From contig NZ_CDGG01000001.1 of NCBI RefSeq assembly GCF_000821065.1, positions 310,001 through 374,000 on the forward strand: a DNA stretch of 64,000 nt, in the 5' to 3' direction. The notes under the pieces are model-generated. The model searched no databases. It worked only from the letters and a program-made list of their open reading frames with translations, and was not told the DNA's origin. Shown piece by piece: positions 18,451 to 29,353 of the stretch (the first letter of the stretch is position 1; every line of letters starts with the position of its first letter). The translations under genes were made by a program, and so were the position numbers. The DNA comes from Oceanobacillus oncorhynchi. Its GTDB lineage: Bacteria > Bacillota > Bacilli > Bacillales > Amphibacillaceae.

Positions 18451-19227
18451 GTGAATTTCCAACAGCGGATTCAGCATTATTACAATGAATTAAGCAGCAG
18501 TGACAAGCATTTATTGGATTATATTGAATCACATCATGCGACAATGGGGGAGATTTCCATCACCCAGTTAAGTGAGAAAGCAAATGTTTCCACATCCACG
18601 ATTGTCCGATGCATGAAAAAACTCCACTATCGGGGGTTTACAGATTTTAAATTTCAATTTGTTTCTGAGAAGTCACAGCAATTCCCGGGAGCATTGGAGA
18701 AAATAAAAAATATTGATTCTCAAATCCAATCTGCTATTTTCAAGAATCAGGAGGAAGTAACGAATACCATTAATTATCTGGATTCCTCCATTATCGAAGA
18801 TGCTTTAGTTGCAGTTAAATATAGTAAAAAAATTACGATATTTGCCAGAGGCTTCTCGGAGCATATCTCCAATGAGATGGCGGTAAAGCTGCAGCTGCTG
18901 GAAAAGCATTGTGAAGAGCATACCGACCCGAATATTATTCGTATTAAATCGAAAAAGTTTACGCGTGATGATTTAGTTATCTTTGTATCGCTAAATGGGG
19001 AAACAGAAGAATTAGTAGAAGCGGCACAATTTTGCAAGCGAAATAATGTAAAAACGATTTTGCTGACGACAAATAAGGAAAGCAGTCTGTTTCAGTTATG
19101 TGATATTAATTTGCTGGGCTATAAGTCGAAGCAGAGCTTTTTCCCGGACTATGAGGTGCGTTCGCGTCTGCCGCTGCAGGTTCTGGCCCGGATATTTCTG
19201 GATGCTTATGTGATTCGGTTTAAGTAG
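18451..19227 (+). CDS. RpiR/MurR family transcriptional regulator
   Basis: 258 aa from the GTG at 18451, preferred over the GTG at 18442 because AAGGGCGGG then has normal spacing. Residues 1-75 are the RpiR helix-turn-helix (ISITQLSEKANVSTSTIVRCMKKLHYRGFTDFK), residues about 100-240 a SIS sugar-phosphate-binding domain (KKITIFARGFSEHI, LVIFVSLNGETEELVEAA). It is divergent from fruK-fruA-lacD and so is the obvious regulator, as MurR2 is for the tagatose genes of Bacillus licheniformis. Effector probably a ketohexose phosphate. Confidence 0.88.
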   Translation: MNFQQRIQHYYNELSSSDKHLLDYIESHHATMGEISITQLSEKANVSTSTIVRCMKKLHYRGFTDFKFQFVSEKSQQFPGALEKIKNIDSQIQSAIFKNQEEVTNTINYLDSSIIEDALVAVKYSKKITIFARGFSEHISNEMAVKLQLLEKHCEEHTDPNIIRIKSKKFTRDDLVIFVSLNGETEELVEAAQFCKRNNVKTILLTTNKESSLFQLCDINLLGYKSKQSFFPDYEVRSRLPLQVLARIFLDAYVIRFK

Positions 19228-19400
19228 TTTTTTGGGGGGAACTGGAGTAGTAACAATCCAGTATAAGCTGAATAATTTAAAAAACTCGTGAATCAGATTG
19301 GTTAATGTTTTATATTAATAAAAACCATTGGAGAGCAGATAAGCATTTTCTAAATGTTAATGATTAGAACCGGAATATATGACAAAAGATATTCATAAAA

Positions 19401-19442
19401 TGTAGAAACACTCGTCATCTAGAGTGAGGCTACATTTTTTTT
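19401..19442 (+). terminator. Intrinsic terminator downstream of the RpiR gene
   Basis: TGTAG and CACTC pair with GAGTG and CTACA across small internal loops, followed by TTTTTTTT. It is 170 bp beyond the rpiR stop. The rest of the gap 19228-19600 shows no gene. Confidence 0.7.
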
Positions 19443-19600
19443 GTTATATGGAAACAAATTTTAATACTTTATGTAGTCATTAGTTGAATCTGGCAGCGAC
19501 TGTTTCAGGTGATAGGCTTTAAATGGAATCATTTAGCTTTTTATTTTATGATAGGCGCTTTCTTTTTTGTGGAGTTCAATTTGATTAGAGAGGGTGTCTG

Positions 19601-20845
19601 ATGATGAAAGCTAACAACCTAACCAGAAATATACTTATCGCATTAGTAGCTGGTGCCGTGGCCGGGATGGCTCTGACATTTGCTCCTGAAAGTTTTTTTG
19701 GTCCTTTGGACAGATATGTGCTGGACCCGGTTGGTCAAATATTTATTAATCTCATTATGATGCTGGTTGTCCCGTTGGTATTTGTGTCCATTGTTTTGGG
19801 GACGGCAGGTCTAGGCGAGCCGGCAAAATTGGGGAAAATCGGTGTTTTTACGATTACTTTCTTTTTAACAACTACGGCGTTTGCCATCAGTATCGGTTTA
19901 GCATTAGCTTACCTGGTAAAGCCAGGGAGAACGGGTATATTTGAAACATCTAACCTGGGTGACTTTACACCGAGCGAGGCACCGCCGATTATGGAAACAT
20001 TAGTTAGTATCATTCCGGCTAATCCGATAGCGGCTATGTCTGCTGGAGAGATGCTGCAAATTATTGCCTTTGCCGTGTTTATCGGGGTGGCCTTAGCTTA
20101 TTTAAATGAAAAGACAAAAGGTATTTTTAACTTATTTGAACAAGCAAACGATATTTTAGGCTGGCTTGTTATGCTGATAATGCGATTTGCTCCATATGGT
20201 GCTTTTGCGCTTATTGCATCAGCAATTGGCGGTGCCGGACTGGATGCAGTTGATTCCATGTTAAGTTATATGTTAACCGTTATTGCAGGGCTGCTTCTAC
20301 ATGCGTTGCTTATTTACTCTCTGGCTATCTGGTTCTTGGGGCGAAGGAATCCAATTACATTCTATAAAGGCTTCTTTCCTGCGATGACAGTAGCATTTAG
20401 CACAGCCAGTTCCAATGCAACGCTTCCTGTATCTTTAAAAGCTGCACAAGAAAATCTTGGTGTAAAGAAAGAAATCAGCAGCTTTGTCCAGCCGCTGGGA
20501 GCAACCATTAATATGGATGGTACGGCAATTATGCAGGCTGTTGCGACCGTATTTATTGCCCAGGTATATGATTTGCCGCTTACGATGGTTGATCTATTAA
20601 TGGTCGTGCTTGTTGCTACCTTAGCAAGTGTCGGTACGGCTGGTGTGCCGGGAGTTGGTTTGATCATGCTGGCCATGGTGCTGAATCAGGTCGGTCTGCC
20701 TGTGGAGGGTATCGCATTAATTATTGGTATCGACCGTATTCTTGATATGCTGCGAACATCTCTTAATATCTCTGGAGATGCGGCATGTGCGTATATTTTA
20801 TCTGAACGGGAAAAGCGGAGAGAGAACAAGCAAGTGAAGGGCTAG
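19601..20845 (+). CDS. Dicarboxylate/amino acid:cation symporter (DAACS family)
   Basis: 414 aa, eight or more membrane helices. Family signatures: the serine-rich re-entrant loop AFSTASSNATLPVS near residue 270 and NMDGTAIMQAVATVFIAQ near residue 300, which holds the Na/substrate site. It belongs with GltP/GltT/DctA-type carriers of glutamate, aspartate, serine or C4-dicarboxylates, driven by Na or H. Transcribed alone, RBS GAGAGGG. Substrate not determinable. Confidence 0.9.
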   Translation: MMKANNLTRNILIALVAGAVAGMALTFAPESFFGPLDRYVLDPVGQIFINLIMMLVVPLVFVSIVLGTAGLGEPAKLGKIGVFTITFFLTTTAFAISIGLALAYLVKPGRTGIFETSNLGDFTPSEAPPIMETLVSIIPANPIAAMSAGEMLQIIAFAVFIGVALAYLNEKTKGIFNLFEQANDILGWLVMLIMRFAPYGAFALIASAIGGAGLDAVDSMLSYMLTVIAGLLLHALLIYSLAIWFLGRRNPITFYKGFFPAMTVAFSTASSNATLPVSLKAAQENLGVKKEISSFVQPLGATINMDGTAIMQAVATVFIAQVYDLPLTMVDLLMVVLVATLASVGTAGVPGVGLIMLAMVLNQVGLPVEGIALIIGIDRILDMLRTSLNISGDAACAYILSEREKRRENKQVKG

Positions 20846-20916
20846 GAATATAGAATAAAACCTTCTTCACTTATCTGTATCTTCTCAGGAATTGTTTTAA
20901 GAAGAAGTAGTGTGGA

Positions 20917-20955
20917 AAAACAGCGTACTCCCAATAGAGAGTACGCTGCTTTTCC
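20917..20955 (+). terminator. Terminator of the DAACS symporter gene
   Basis: CAGCGTACTC pairs with GAGTACGCTG across an 8-base loop, followed by CTTTTCCTTT and preceded by an A-run. Confidence 0.8.
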
Positions 20956-21026
20956 TTTATAAAGTCGACGGTATATTTTATCGCAGTGGGGGATGAAAAG
21001 AAAACCCCGCTGATTGCAGTTTCACT

Positions 21027-21317
21027 TTATATGAAAAAAGAGAGTATAAACCTGCATATATAAAAAACAATGGGAAGGATTGAAATAAAGAGGCCGACTC
21101 TTTTAATTTTAAATAAATAGTATAAAATTGCTCCCAAACCCCAGACAGCAATGAGTAAAAAGAAATTCAGGCCAAAATAATCATTATCTCCCTCAGCAAT
21201 AGCTCTCCCCATGAAAAAGAAAGATAAGATGGTGGTGATAAATCCCGTTATGATGAAATAGAGCAGAAAGGAGCGATTGTTGCTTCCTTGTAATTTATTT
21301 TCTGAAGTAGACTTCAT
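21027..21317 (-). CDS. Small hypothetical membrane protein
   Basis: 96 aa from the ATG at 21317, chosen because AGGAGAGGA precedes it; a longer frame begins at 21362 with no ribosome site. Three hydrophobic segments (FLLYFIITGFITTILSFFF, FLLIAVWGLGAILYYLF, and the C-terminal ISILPIVFYICRFILSFFI) fill most of the sequence. No recognised family. Confidence 0.65.
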   Translation of the reverse strand: MKSTSENKLQGSNNRSFLLYFIITGFITTILSFFFMGRAIAEGDNDYFGLNFFLLIAVWGLGAILYYLFKIKRVGLFISILPIVFYICRFILSFFI

Positions 21318-21540
21318 GTGAAATCCTCTCCTATTCAAGTGATTCGTTATAACTTTGTCCAAGAAGTTAAATGTTTTCCTATTTTTATTGTATACCCTCT
21401 AATTATTCTCTGTAAATTGATTGCATTTCATTCAAGATGATACTTGCTCAAGATGAAGCTGATAGAACCCTTACTATTTGTAGGAATATTTGTGAAGTGT
21501 TACGGTGAAACGATAGGAATCATTTTATGGAGGCATCCAA

Positions 21541-21645
21541 ATGAGTGGTAAACTAGATGGGAAAATTGCTATTGTAACTGGTGGAACCGGCGGAATTGTT
21601 AAAGCGACTGTAGAATTATTTTTAGAAGAAGGGGCTTTTGCATAA
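21541..21645 (+). pseudogene. Remnant of a short-chain dehydrogenase/reductase
   Basis: A ribosome site (GGAGG) and ATG open a 34-codon frame that is the start of an SDR: KLDGKIAIVTGGTGGIVKATVELFLEEGA, with the cofactor motif TGGTGGI, ending at a TAA after residue 34. A normal SDR runs about 250 residues, and no continuation is apparent in any frame downstream. Inferred to be the 5' end of a deleted gene. Confidence 0.75.
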
Positions 21646-21801
21646 TCAGGGTAACCGATTGTGTAGCAGTTCCTTCTTAATTCATGAAAATTTAATAGTT
21701 GGTGATTTAAAAAGAATAGGTGTAAATAGAGTTGGGGTTTACAGTCTTAAAATTAAATTTTTATTCATTTACATTAACTATTGGGAAATTCATGAAAAAA
21801 G

Positions 21802-22000
21802 CTAATCAGTAACTTTATTTTTTATAAATGTATAAATTATTCCTATAATAGAAATTAAAACTATAGCAATAATCCCGGTCGTTACTGTGTCTTGAAGAGC
21901 AAGCGCCAGGTCAGTCAACCAATGATAGATGAGAAGTAATGTAAATCCTATGATTGCACCGCACAATATTTTTGCAAGCGTCCTTAAATAGGCGATACAT
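21802..22000 (-). pseudogene. Frame-disrupted small membrane protein
   Basis: AGAGGGAAC-ATG at 22000 opens MYRLFKDACKN, which soon hits a stop, while the neighbouring frame encodes a plausible two-helix membrane protein (KILCGAIIGFTLLLIYHWL, then TGIIAIVLISIIGIIYTF) ending at 21802 but has no ATG. The span is 199 bases, not a multiple of three, as expected from a single-base indel near the start. A TTG at 21966 could instead start a 54-residue protein. Frame-shifted gene more likely. Confidence 0.45.
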
Positions 22001-22146
22001 GTTCCCTCTTTAAATTAATCCTTTTTATTTACTTCCCTTTATTAATATATACAAACCCAATCAAAAGAAGTATTTAAGATTATTTTCTTCTTTTGATGTT
22101 ATACATATTTAAAGCAATACGGTTATGCCCCATGGCTTTAAAGTTT

Positions 22147-22320
22147 TTAATCAAACCATCCTGCTTCCATATCCAGACCGTCTTCATTACTGTCGATGCT
22201 TTCTTCATAAATGACTTCATCCATTGTCATGTTTGAAGTGTAGTAAAAGAAATAATAAACGGCGCCGATGATTCCAATTAAAATGACAGCGGATAGAGTT
22301 ATCTTTATACTTTTTCCCAC
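22147..22320 (-). CDS. Small single-pass membrane protein
   Basis: 57 aa from a GTG at 22320, preceded by AAAGGAGG; a longer frame from 22368 lacks a ribosome site. One hydrophobic helix (ITLSAVILIGIIGAVYYFFYY) is followed by a strongly acidic tail of about 28 residues. No family recognised. Confidence 0.6.
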   Translation of the reverse strand: MGKSIKITLSAVILIGIIGAVYYFFYYTSNMTMDEVIYEESIDSNEDGLDMEAGWFD

Positions 22321-22429
22321 TATATACCTCCTTTTATATAAAAGTACCCCGCATCTTTCCTTTTTCAAACATGAAAAAAGACTGAGGAAATCCCAGTCAG
22401 ATAGAAAAATACCCCCTTTTCTATAAAAC

Positions 22430-22882
22430 TCAAAAAGGCTTGGTAATCATCAATGCAATAATAATTAAAAACAGCGTATTGATAAGATGCTCATAAAAAA
22501 ATAGCCGTTTAGACAAAATGAAGTATTCTGCTGGAATGTCTTCTCCTTTATGCTCCTTCAACAATGCCTTAATCGGCTTAGAGCTGGAAACTAATACCGT
22601 CGGACCAGACACGAGAGCAAGTAAAAAAAGAATGAGGCTGATCCAAAACCATCCTTGCTGAAAGAGGTATGTATTTAAAAACCCCATCCATAATCCGGTA
22701 ACGAGTAACAAGGTACCGCCAATCATGACGAATTGATGCAATTTGTTACGGAGGGCATACGCATGCCGCAGTTCTGTCATGTTAGAAGCCTTTTTAGCAA
22801 TTGGCGTCATCACAAAACCAGGTCCCATCCCTAAAATGGCAGAAAAGATATGTATAAATACGAGTATTTCATAAAATGTCAT
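22430..22882 (-). CDS. DUF2269-like membrane protein
   Basis: 150 aa from the ATG at 22882, behind GGAGGTG; the frame opens earlier at 22918. Four predicted membrane helices, with FIHIFSAILGMGPGFVMTPIA near the start and conserved-looking histidines (VFIHIF, LHQFVMIGG, FYEHLINT). This is the pattern of the DUF2269 family of integral membrane proteins of unknown function, some with possible haem ligands. Next to a YbaN/DUF454 gene on the same strand, 62 bp downstream. Confidence 0.7.
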   Translation of the reverse strand: MTFYEILVFIHIFSAILGMGPGFVMTPIAKKASNMTELRHAYALRNKLHQFVMIGGTLLLVTGLWMGFLNTYLFQQGWFWISLILFLLALVSGPTVLVSSSKPIKALLKEHKGEDIPAEYFILSKRLFFYEHLINTLFLIIIALMITKPF

Positions 22883-22944
22883 ACTGTCTGTCACCTCCAA
22901 ATACAAACAGCATGCCATCCTTTATGGCAACAGGTACGCCATTT

Positions 22945-23322
22945 CTAGACAGCATGCTTTTGAAGTGTTTTTTGTTTCAGGATAAATCCTGTAAAGTAGG
23001 CTCCAATCAGTGCAAGCAGGATTTTTACGGCAACGAGTGGAACAACAAAAACGATGGTAAAGGATAAGGATAACCATAAAACCGATACAGCAGTGATTTT
23101 TACTTTTAATGGGATGCCTTTTCCTGCGCGGTAATTCTTGATATAAGAGCCAAAATATTTATTTTCAAGCAGCCAATGATATAATCTTTCTGAGCTTTTC
23201 GCGTAACATGCTGCAGATAATAATAAAAATGGTGTCGTAGGTAATAGGGGTAAAATTATACCGATGATACCCAGTCCCAGTGATAAGGATCCACAGCTGA
23301 CAAAAAATGCTTTTTTCATCAT
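22945..23322 (-). CDS. YbaN family (DUF454) membrane protein
   Basis: 125 aa from the ATG at 23322 (AGTAGGTG ahead). Family signature: GIIGIILPLLPTTPFLLLSAACYAKSSERLYHWLLENKYFG at residues 15-55, followed by two further hydrophobic stretches. DUF454 proteins are inner-membrane proteins of unknown function. The call rests on this distinctive N-terminal segment. Confidence 0.85.
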   Translation of the reverse strand: MMKKAFFVSCGSLSLGLGIIGIILPLLPTTPFLLLSAACYAKSSERLYHWLLENKYFGSYIKNYRAGKGIPLKVKITAVSVLWLSLSFTIVFVVPLVAVKILLALIGAYFTGFILKQKTLQKHAV

Positions 23323-23485
23323 AACACCTACTTCAGCTTTAAATGAAATGCTGCCAAGAACAGCAGCCAATACGTTTTTTCATAAGAGATTACTTCTATT
23401 TTACAATATAATTCCTGCCTGTGAAGGAAAATAAAATGACTAATTTGTGTAGATTCTAGAGGACTCTGGGAAATGTGAAGTAACT

Positions 23486-23519
23486 GCAAAAAAAGGACTT
23501 ACCAATCGGCAAATCCTTC
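23486..23519 (-). terminator. Terminator of panBCD
   Basis: On the minus strand AAGGATTTGCC-GATT-GGTAAGTCCTT forms a hairpin with one bulge, followed by eight T. It lies 11 bp after the panD stop. Confidence 0.85.
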
Positions 23520-23529
23520 AAAGCAGCAA

Positions 23530-25575
<2,046 letters not shown>

Positions 25576-25678
25576 TTCTAAATCACCTACTATTTTTATT
25601 GTTCTTCTTATTATAAAATTATCTGTATAGATTCACAATGGCAAGTTATTAGCTTGAGGAAAAGGTGGAGGATTAAAA

Positions 25679-26539
25679 ATGGATACATTTGGAGTTATTG
25701 GTCCAGGTGCCGTTGGTTCTGTTATCGGGGAATCATTACATACCAGCGGCTATCAGGTGACTTTTTTGGGCAGGAAAGCAGGGGAAGTTTATATAGAAAG
25801 AGCGTCCGCATCGGAAACGGCTGCTTTTCCTGTCGAAGCTATTTCTGAAGCGGAAACAGTGTTTGACTATTTATTTATCACTGTGAAAGGAACGCAGCTG
25901 GAGGGGATTATACCTTATTTAGATAAGCTGACGCATGAAAATACAGTATGTATTCTTTGTCAAAATGGTTATGGACAGTTGGATAAATTTCACATCCCCA
26001 ATGCATACCAGGCGGTTGTCTATATTAGCGGACAGAAGAAAGAGAAGGTTGTTACCCATTTTCGTGACAGAATCTTAATTTTACCGGAGAATCCAGTGAC
26101 GAAAAAATTAAAAGAAGGGATTGCCGCAAGTAATCTCGACATCCGATTAAGCCCGGATTATCGTTATGAGGTTTGGTATAAGCTCCTTGTTAATCTCGCA
26201 ATCAATTCTGTTACTGCACTCAGCAGAAATACAGCGCTTATTTTAGAAGAGGAAAAAATACAGCATTTATGTAAACGATTAATTCAGGAAGGCATAGCTA
26301 TTGCTGCGGCAGAGGAGATTCATTTTCAAGAGGGGATTACAGAGGAGATCATGCGCATCTATGCCGGATACCCGCCGTATATGGGGACAAGTATGTATTA
26401 TGATATTATAGCCGGAAAAACAATGGAGACAGCTTATATACAAGGGTATTTATATGAAAAAAGTCAAACGTACGGCTTGGATACACCCTGTTTAGATGCA
26501 GTATACAGTTTATTGCTGGCAAGTGAGATGAGGGGATAA
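25679..26539 (+). CDS. panE: 2-dehydropantoate 2-reductase (ketopantoate reductase)
   Basis: 286 aa, RBS AAAGGTGGAGG. N-terminal NADPH motif GVIGPGAVGSVIGESL; the catalytic-lysine region EVWYKLLVNLAINSVTALSR is near residue 165. It reduces ketopantoate to pantoate, supplying the step missing from panBCD, and lies divergent to that operon, so the shared intergenic region may co-ordinate them. Slightly short against about 300 residues for many homologues. Some KPR-like proteins act on other oxo-acids, but the context supports panE. Confidence 0.88.
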   Translation: MDTFGVIGPGAVGSVIGESLHTSGYQVTFLGRKAGEVYIERASASETAAFPVEAISEAETVFDYLFITVKGTQLEGIIPYLDKLTHENTVCILCQNGYGQLDKFHIPNAYQAVVYISGQKKEKVVTHFRDRILILPENPVTKKLKEGIAASNLDIRLSPDYRYEVWYKLLVNLAINSVTALSRNTALILEEEKIQHLCKRLIQEGIAIAAAEEIHFQEGITEEIMRIYAGYPPYMGTSMYYDIIAGKTMETAYIQGYLYEKSQTYGLDTPCLDAVYSLLLASEMRG

Positions 26540-26695
26540 AATGAATCAATATATTAACCAAAATATGGTAACGTGATTTTTTTGCCATACGTAGGTTTTG
26601 GAATTTTTCTTCTGTGGAATTACATAGACGTGAACGCAAACGCCATCTTAATAAATATATTTCTAATCAAAAAGTAACAGAGAGGAGAAATTAAA

Positions 26696-28279
26696 ATGGA
26701 CGTGCCGAAACGGCAGAAGAAAAAAAGCTTCGTTGAGAAGAAAATTGTTATCCCTTCTATCGTAATTATAGCGATTATCAGTGCCTTATTTGCAATGTAC
26801 ACGAGCGAGTCCATGGAATTATTGGATAATATTTTTAATACATTAGTGGATACCTTTAAGTGGGGGTATTTATGGTACGCCTTTCTCATTGTGATAGCTG
26901 CATTGTTATTTTCATTTTCTAAGTATGGAAAAGTAGTTTTAGGTGATCCGGCACAGAAACCGAGATACAGCTTATTTGAATATGCATCTATTTTAATTGC
27001 CATGGGTCTTGGTTCAACCGTTATGCGGACAGGTTTGACGCAATGGAGCGAGGTTGCGAATGATCCGCCGTTTGGTCTGGATGCGGGATCGATGGAAGCG
27101 ATTCTTGCCGGGAATTCCTACAGTATGTTTTTATGGACCTTCCAGACCTTTGCCGTCTTTGTGATGGTAGCCCCGGCAATGGGGTATCTGCTGTATGTCC
27201 GGAAGAAACCGAGAATGCGTATTTCAGAAGCGTGCCGCGTGATATTCGGTGACAAATTTACAGACGGAATTGGCGGTATTGTCCTTGACGTTCTTTTCTT
27301 AGTCAGTATTTTGGCCGGAGGTGCAGTGACCTTAGGTCTTGGTACACCGATTGTTACGTATAACCTGGCAGAACTATTGAATATCGACGTCACCTTTCCT
27401 TTTACTCTTATTGTTACATTGGTATGGGTCTTGGGCTTCTCCATCAGTGCTTATGTCGGGATTGATAAAGGCATCAAACGATTAAGCACATGGAATATGT
27501 ATCTGGCAGGAGCTTTTGCTGTCCTGATTATTGTCATTGGACCGGGAATCTTTATCATGAATTTCTTTTCAGATTCCTTACGCTATTTAATCTCTAATTA
27601 TATGAATTTTTCACTATATACGAATTCGCTGGATTTAGAAGGCGGGACACATATTGAGAGTCATACTGTTTTCTGGTTTGCTTATAATGCAACCTGGGCT
27701 ATGCTTCACGGTGTATTTGCAGCGATTGTGTCGAAAGGCAGAACGATAAAAGAAATGATTTTGACATATCTGATGGCGCCTATGCTGTTATCTTGGCTTG
27801 CGACAGGAGTTCTTGGCGGATTAAGTGTTCACAGACAAGTGACAGATATCTTGCCAGTGCTGGATATTGTGCAGAATCAAGGAATTGAAGCATCGATTCC
27901 GGCTGTCTTGAGTTCGCTGCCGATTTCAGCGATTGTTCTGATTCTTTTTACGGTTATCGCGACGATATTCCTGATTACTACATTAGATTCAACAACCTAT
28001 ACCGTAGCAACCTATATGTCTAATCAGGATATGTCAAAGTCTACACCGTATAAATCATTACGAATCTTAGTAGCAGTGCTGATTACGGTTCTTGCTTTGA
28101 CGCTGATGAGTGTAGGCGGCTTATCTCCGCTGGAAGTGCTTTCGGGACTGATGGGAATACCGATTATTATTATTCAGATTCTGACAGTCTTTGCAGCAAA
28201 GAAAATGATGGACGAGGACCGTGCCTGGGTGAAAAATGTCCGGAAAGCAAGGTATTCTACCACCCAACAAAAGGATTAA
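26696..28279 (+). CDS. BCCT family transporter
   Basis: 527 aa, about 12 helices. Alignable BCCT landmarks are GLGSTVMRTGLTQWSEVANDPPFG near residue 100, the helix-8 region FWFAYNATWAMLHGVFAAIVSKGRTIKEMI near residue 325, and TTLDSTTYTVATYMS near 425. The tryptophan box that binds quaternary amines in BetP/CaiT is not conserved in its usual form, so betaine or choline may not be the substrate. RBS AGAGAGGAG. It is followed after 130 bp by two nucleoside hydrolase genes on the same strand. Confidence 0.85.
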   Translation: MDVPKRQKKKSFVEKKIVIPSIVIIAIISALFAMYTSESMELLDNIFNTLVDTFKWGYLWYAFLIVIAALLFSFSKYGKVVLGDPAQKPRYSLFEYASILIAMGLGSTVMRTGLTQWSEVANDPPFGLDAGSMEAILAGNSYSMFLWTFQTFAVFVMVAPAMGYLLYVRKKPRMRISEACRVIFGDKFTDGIGGIVLDVLFLVSILAGGAVTLGLGTPIVTYNLAELLNIDVTFPFTLIVTLVWVLGFSISAYVGIDKGIKRLSTWNMYLAGAFAVLIIVIGPGIFIMNFFSDSLRYLISNYMNFSLYTNSLDLEGGTHIESHTVFWFAYNATWAMLHGVFAAIVSKGRTIKEMILTYLMAPMLLSWLATGVLGGLSVHRQVTDILPVLDIVQNQGIEASIPAVLSSLPISAIVLILFTVIATIFLITTLDSTTYTVATYMSNQDMSKSTPYKSLRILVAVLITVLALTLMSVGGLSPLEVLSGLMGIPIIIIQILTVFAAKKMMDEDRAWVKNVRKARYSTTQQKD

Positions 28280-28411
28280 CCAGCAAGGAGAAAATGTACG
28301 AATCGGTTCTTCAAAAAAATATAATCTTTTGTTGAGTCATGGTATGCTAGGTGGTAAAGAGCCTGGGTACGTTGGTTGCTCTTGAAACTTTAGTCAAAGA
28401 GGAGTTTAGCT

Positions 28412-29352
28412 ATGCAAAAGAAAGTTTACTTAAACCATGACGGCGGAGTAGATGATTTAATTTCCCTGTTTTTATTACTACAAATGGAAGATGTGGAGCT
28501 GGCTGGTGTCGGCGTTATTCCGGCTGACTGCTACTTAGAGCCTGCTGTATATGCGAGCCGTAAAATTATTGACCGTTTTGGAAAAGGACAGGATGTAGAA
28601 GTGGCTGCATCCACTTCCCGCGGCAAAAATGACTTTCCAAAAGACTGGCGTATGCATGCATTCTTTGTAGATGCCCTGCCACTATTAAATGAGTCTGGAA
28701 AGATAGAAGCAAAGCTTGCAGAAGAAGCGGCACACGAGCATTTGGTGAATGTGCTTCGTAAGAGTGATGAAAAGTAACGCTTGTGTTTGTCGGCCCATTG
28801 ACCGATTTAGCAAGAGCTTTGGAAATCGCTCCAGATATCGAAGAAAAAATTGAGAAGCTTGTCTGGATGGGCGGAACATTCTTAGAAAATGGAAATGTGG
28901 AAGAGCCGGAGCATGATGGAACTGCCGAATGGAATGCCTTCTGGGATCCAGAGGCTGTGAAAAAGGTATGGGACAGCTCGATTGAGATTGACTTAATTGC
29001 TTTGGAAAGCACGAATATGGTTCCGCTGACGACCGATGTCAGAGATAATTGGGCTGCTGAACGCCGGGATATCGGGATTGATTTCCTTGGACAGTGCTAT
29101 GCAATGGTACCACCGCTCGTGCATTTTCAAACAAATTCAACTTACTTCCTGTGGGATGTTCTGACGACTGCAACGATTGGAAAACCGGATCTGGTGAAGA
29201 AAAAAGAAGTGAAGAGTATTGTTCACCCGAACGGAGCCAGTCAGGGAAAAACAGAAATTTCAGAGGCTGGACGCCCTGTTCGGTTTGTTTATGAAGTGGA
29301 CCGGGATGCGTTCTTTGATTATATTACAGCATTAGCCAGACAGGAGAAATAA
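28412..29352 (+). pseudogene. Nucleoside hydrolase interrupted by a frameshift
   Basis: Codons from 28412 encode VYLNHDGGVDDLISLFLLLQ (the DTDxxxDD calcium site in a variant form with Asn first) and run to a TAA at 28777. The reading frame continues in another frame from about 28776 with TLVFVGPLTDLARALE, WMGGTF and a normal C-terminus to 29352. One missing A in the GAAAAGTAACG stretch (28769-28779) would restore a single protein of about 313 aa. Either a real null mutation or a base-calling error. Intact homologues hydrolyse ribonucleosides to base and ribose. Confidence 0.85.
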
Positions 29353-29353
29353 G

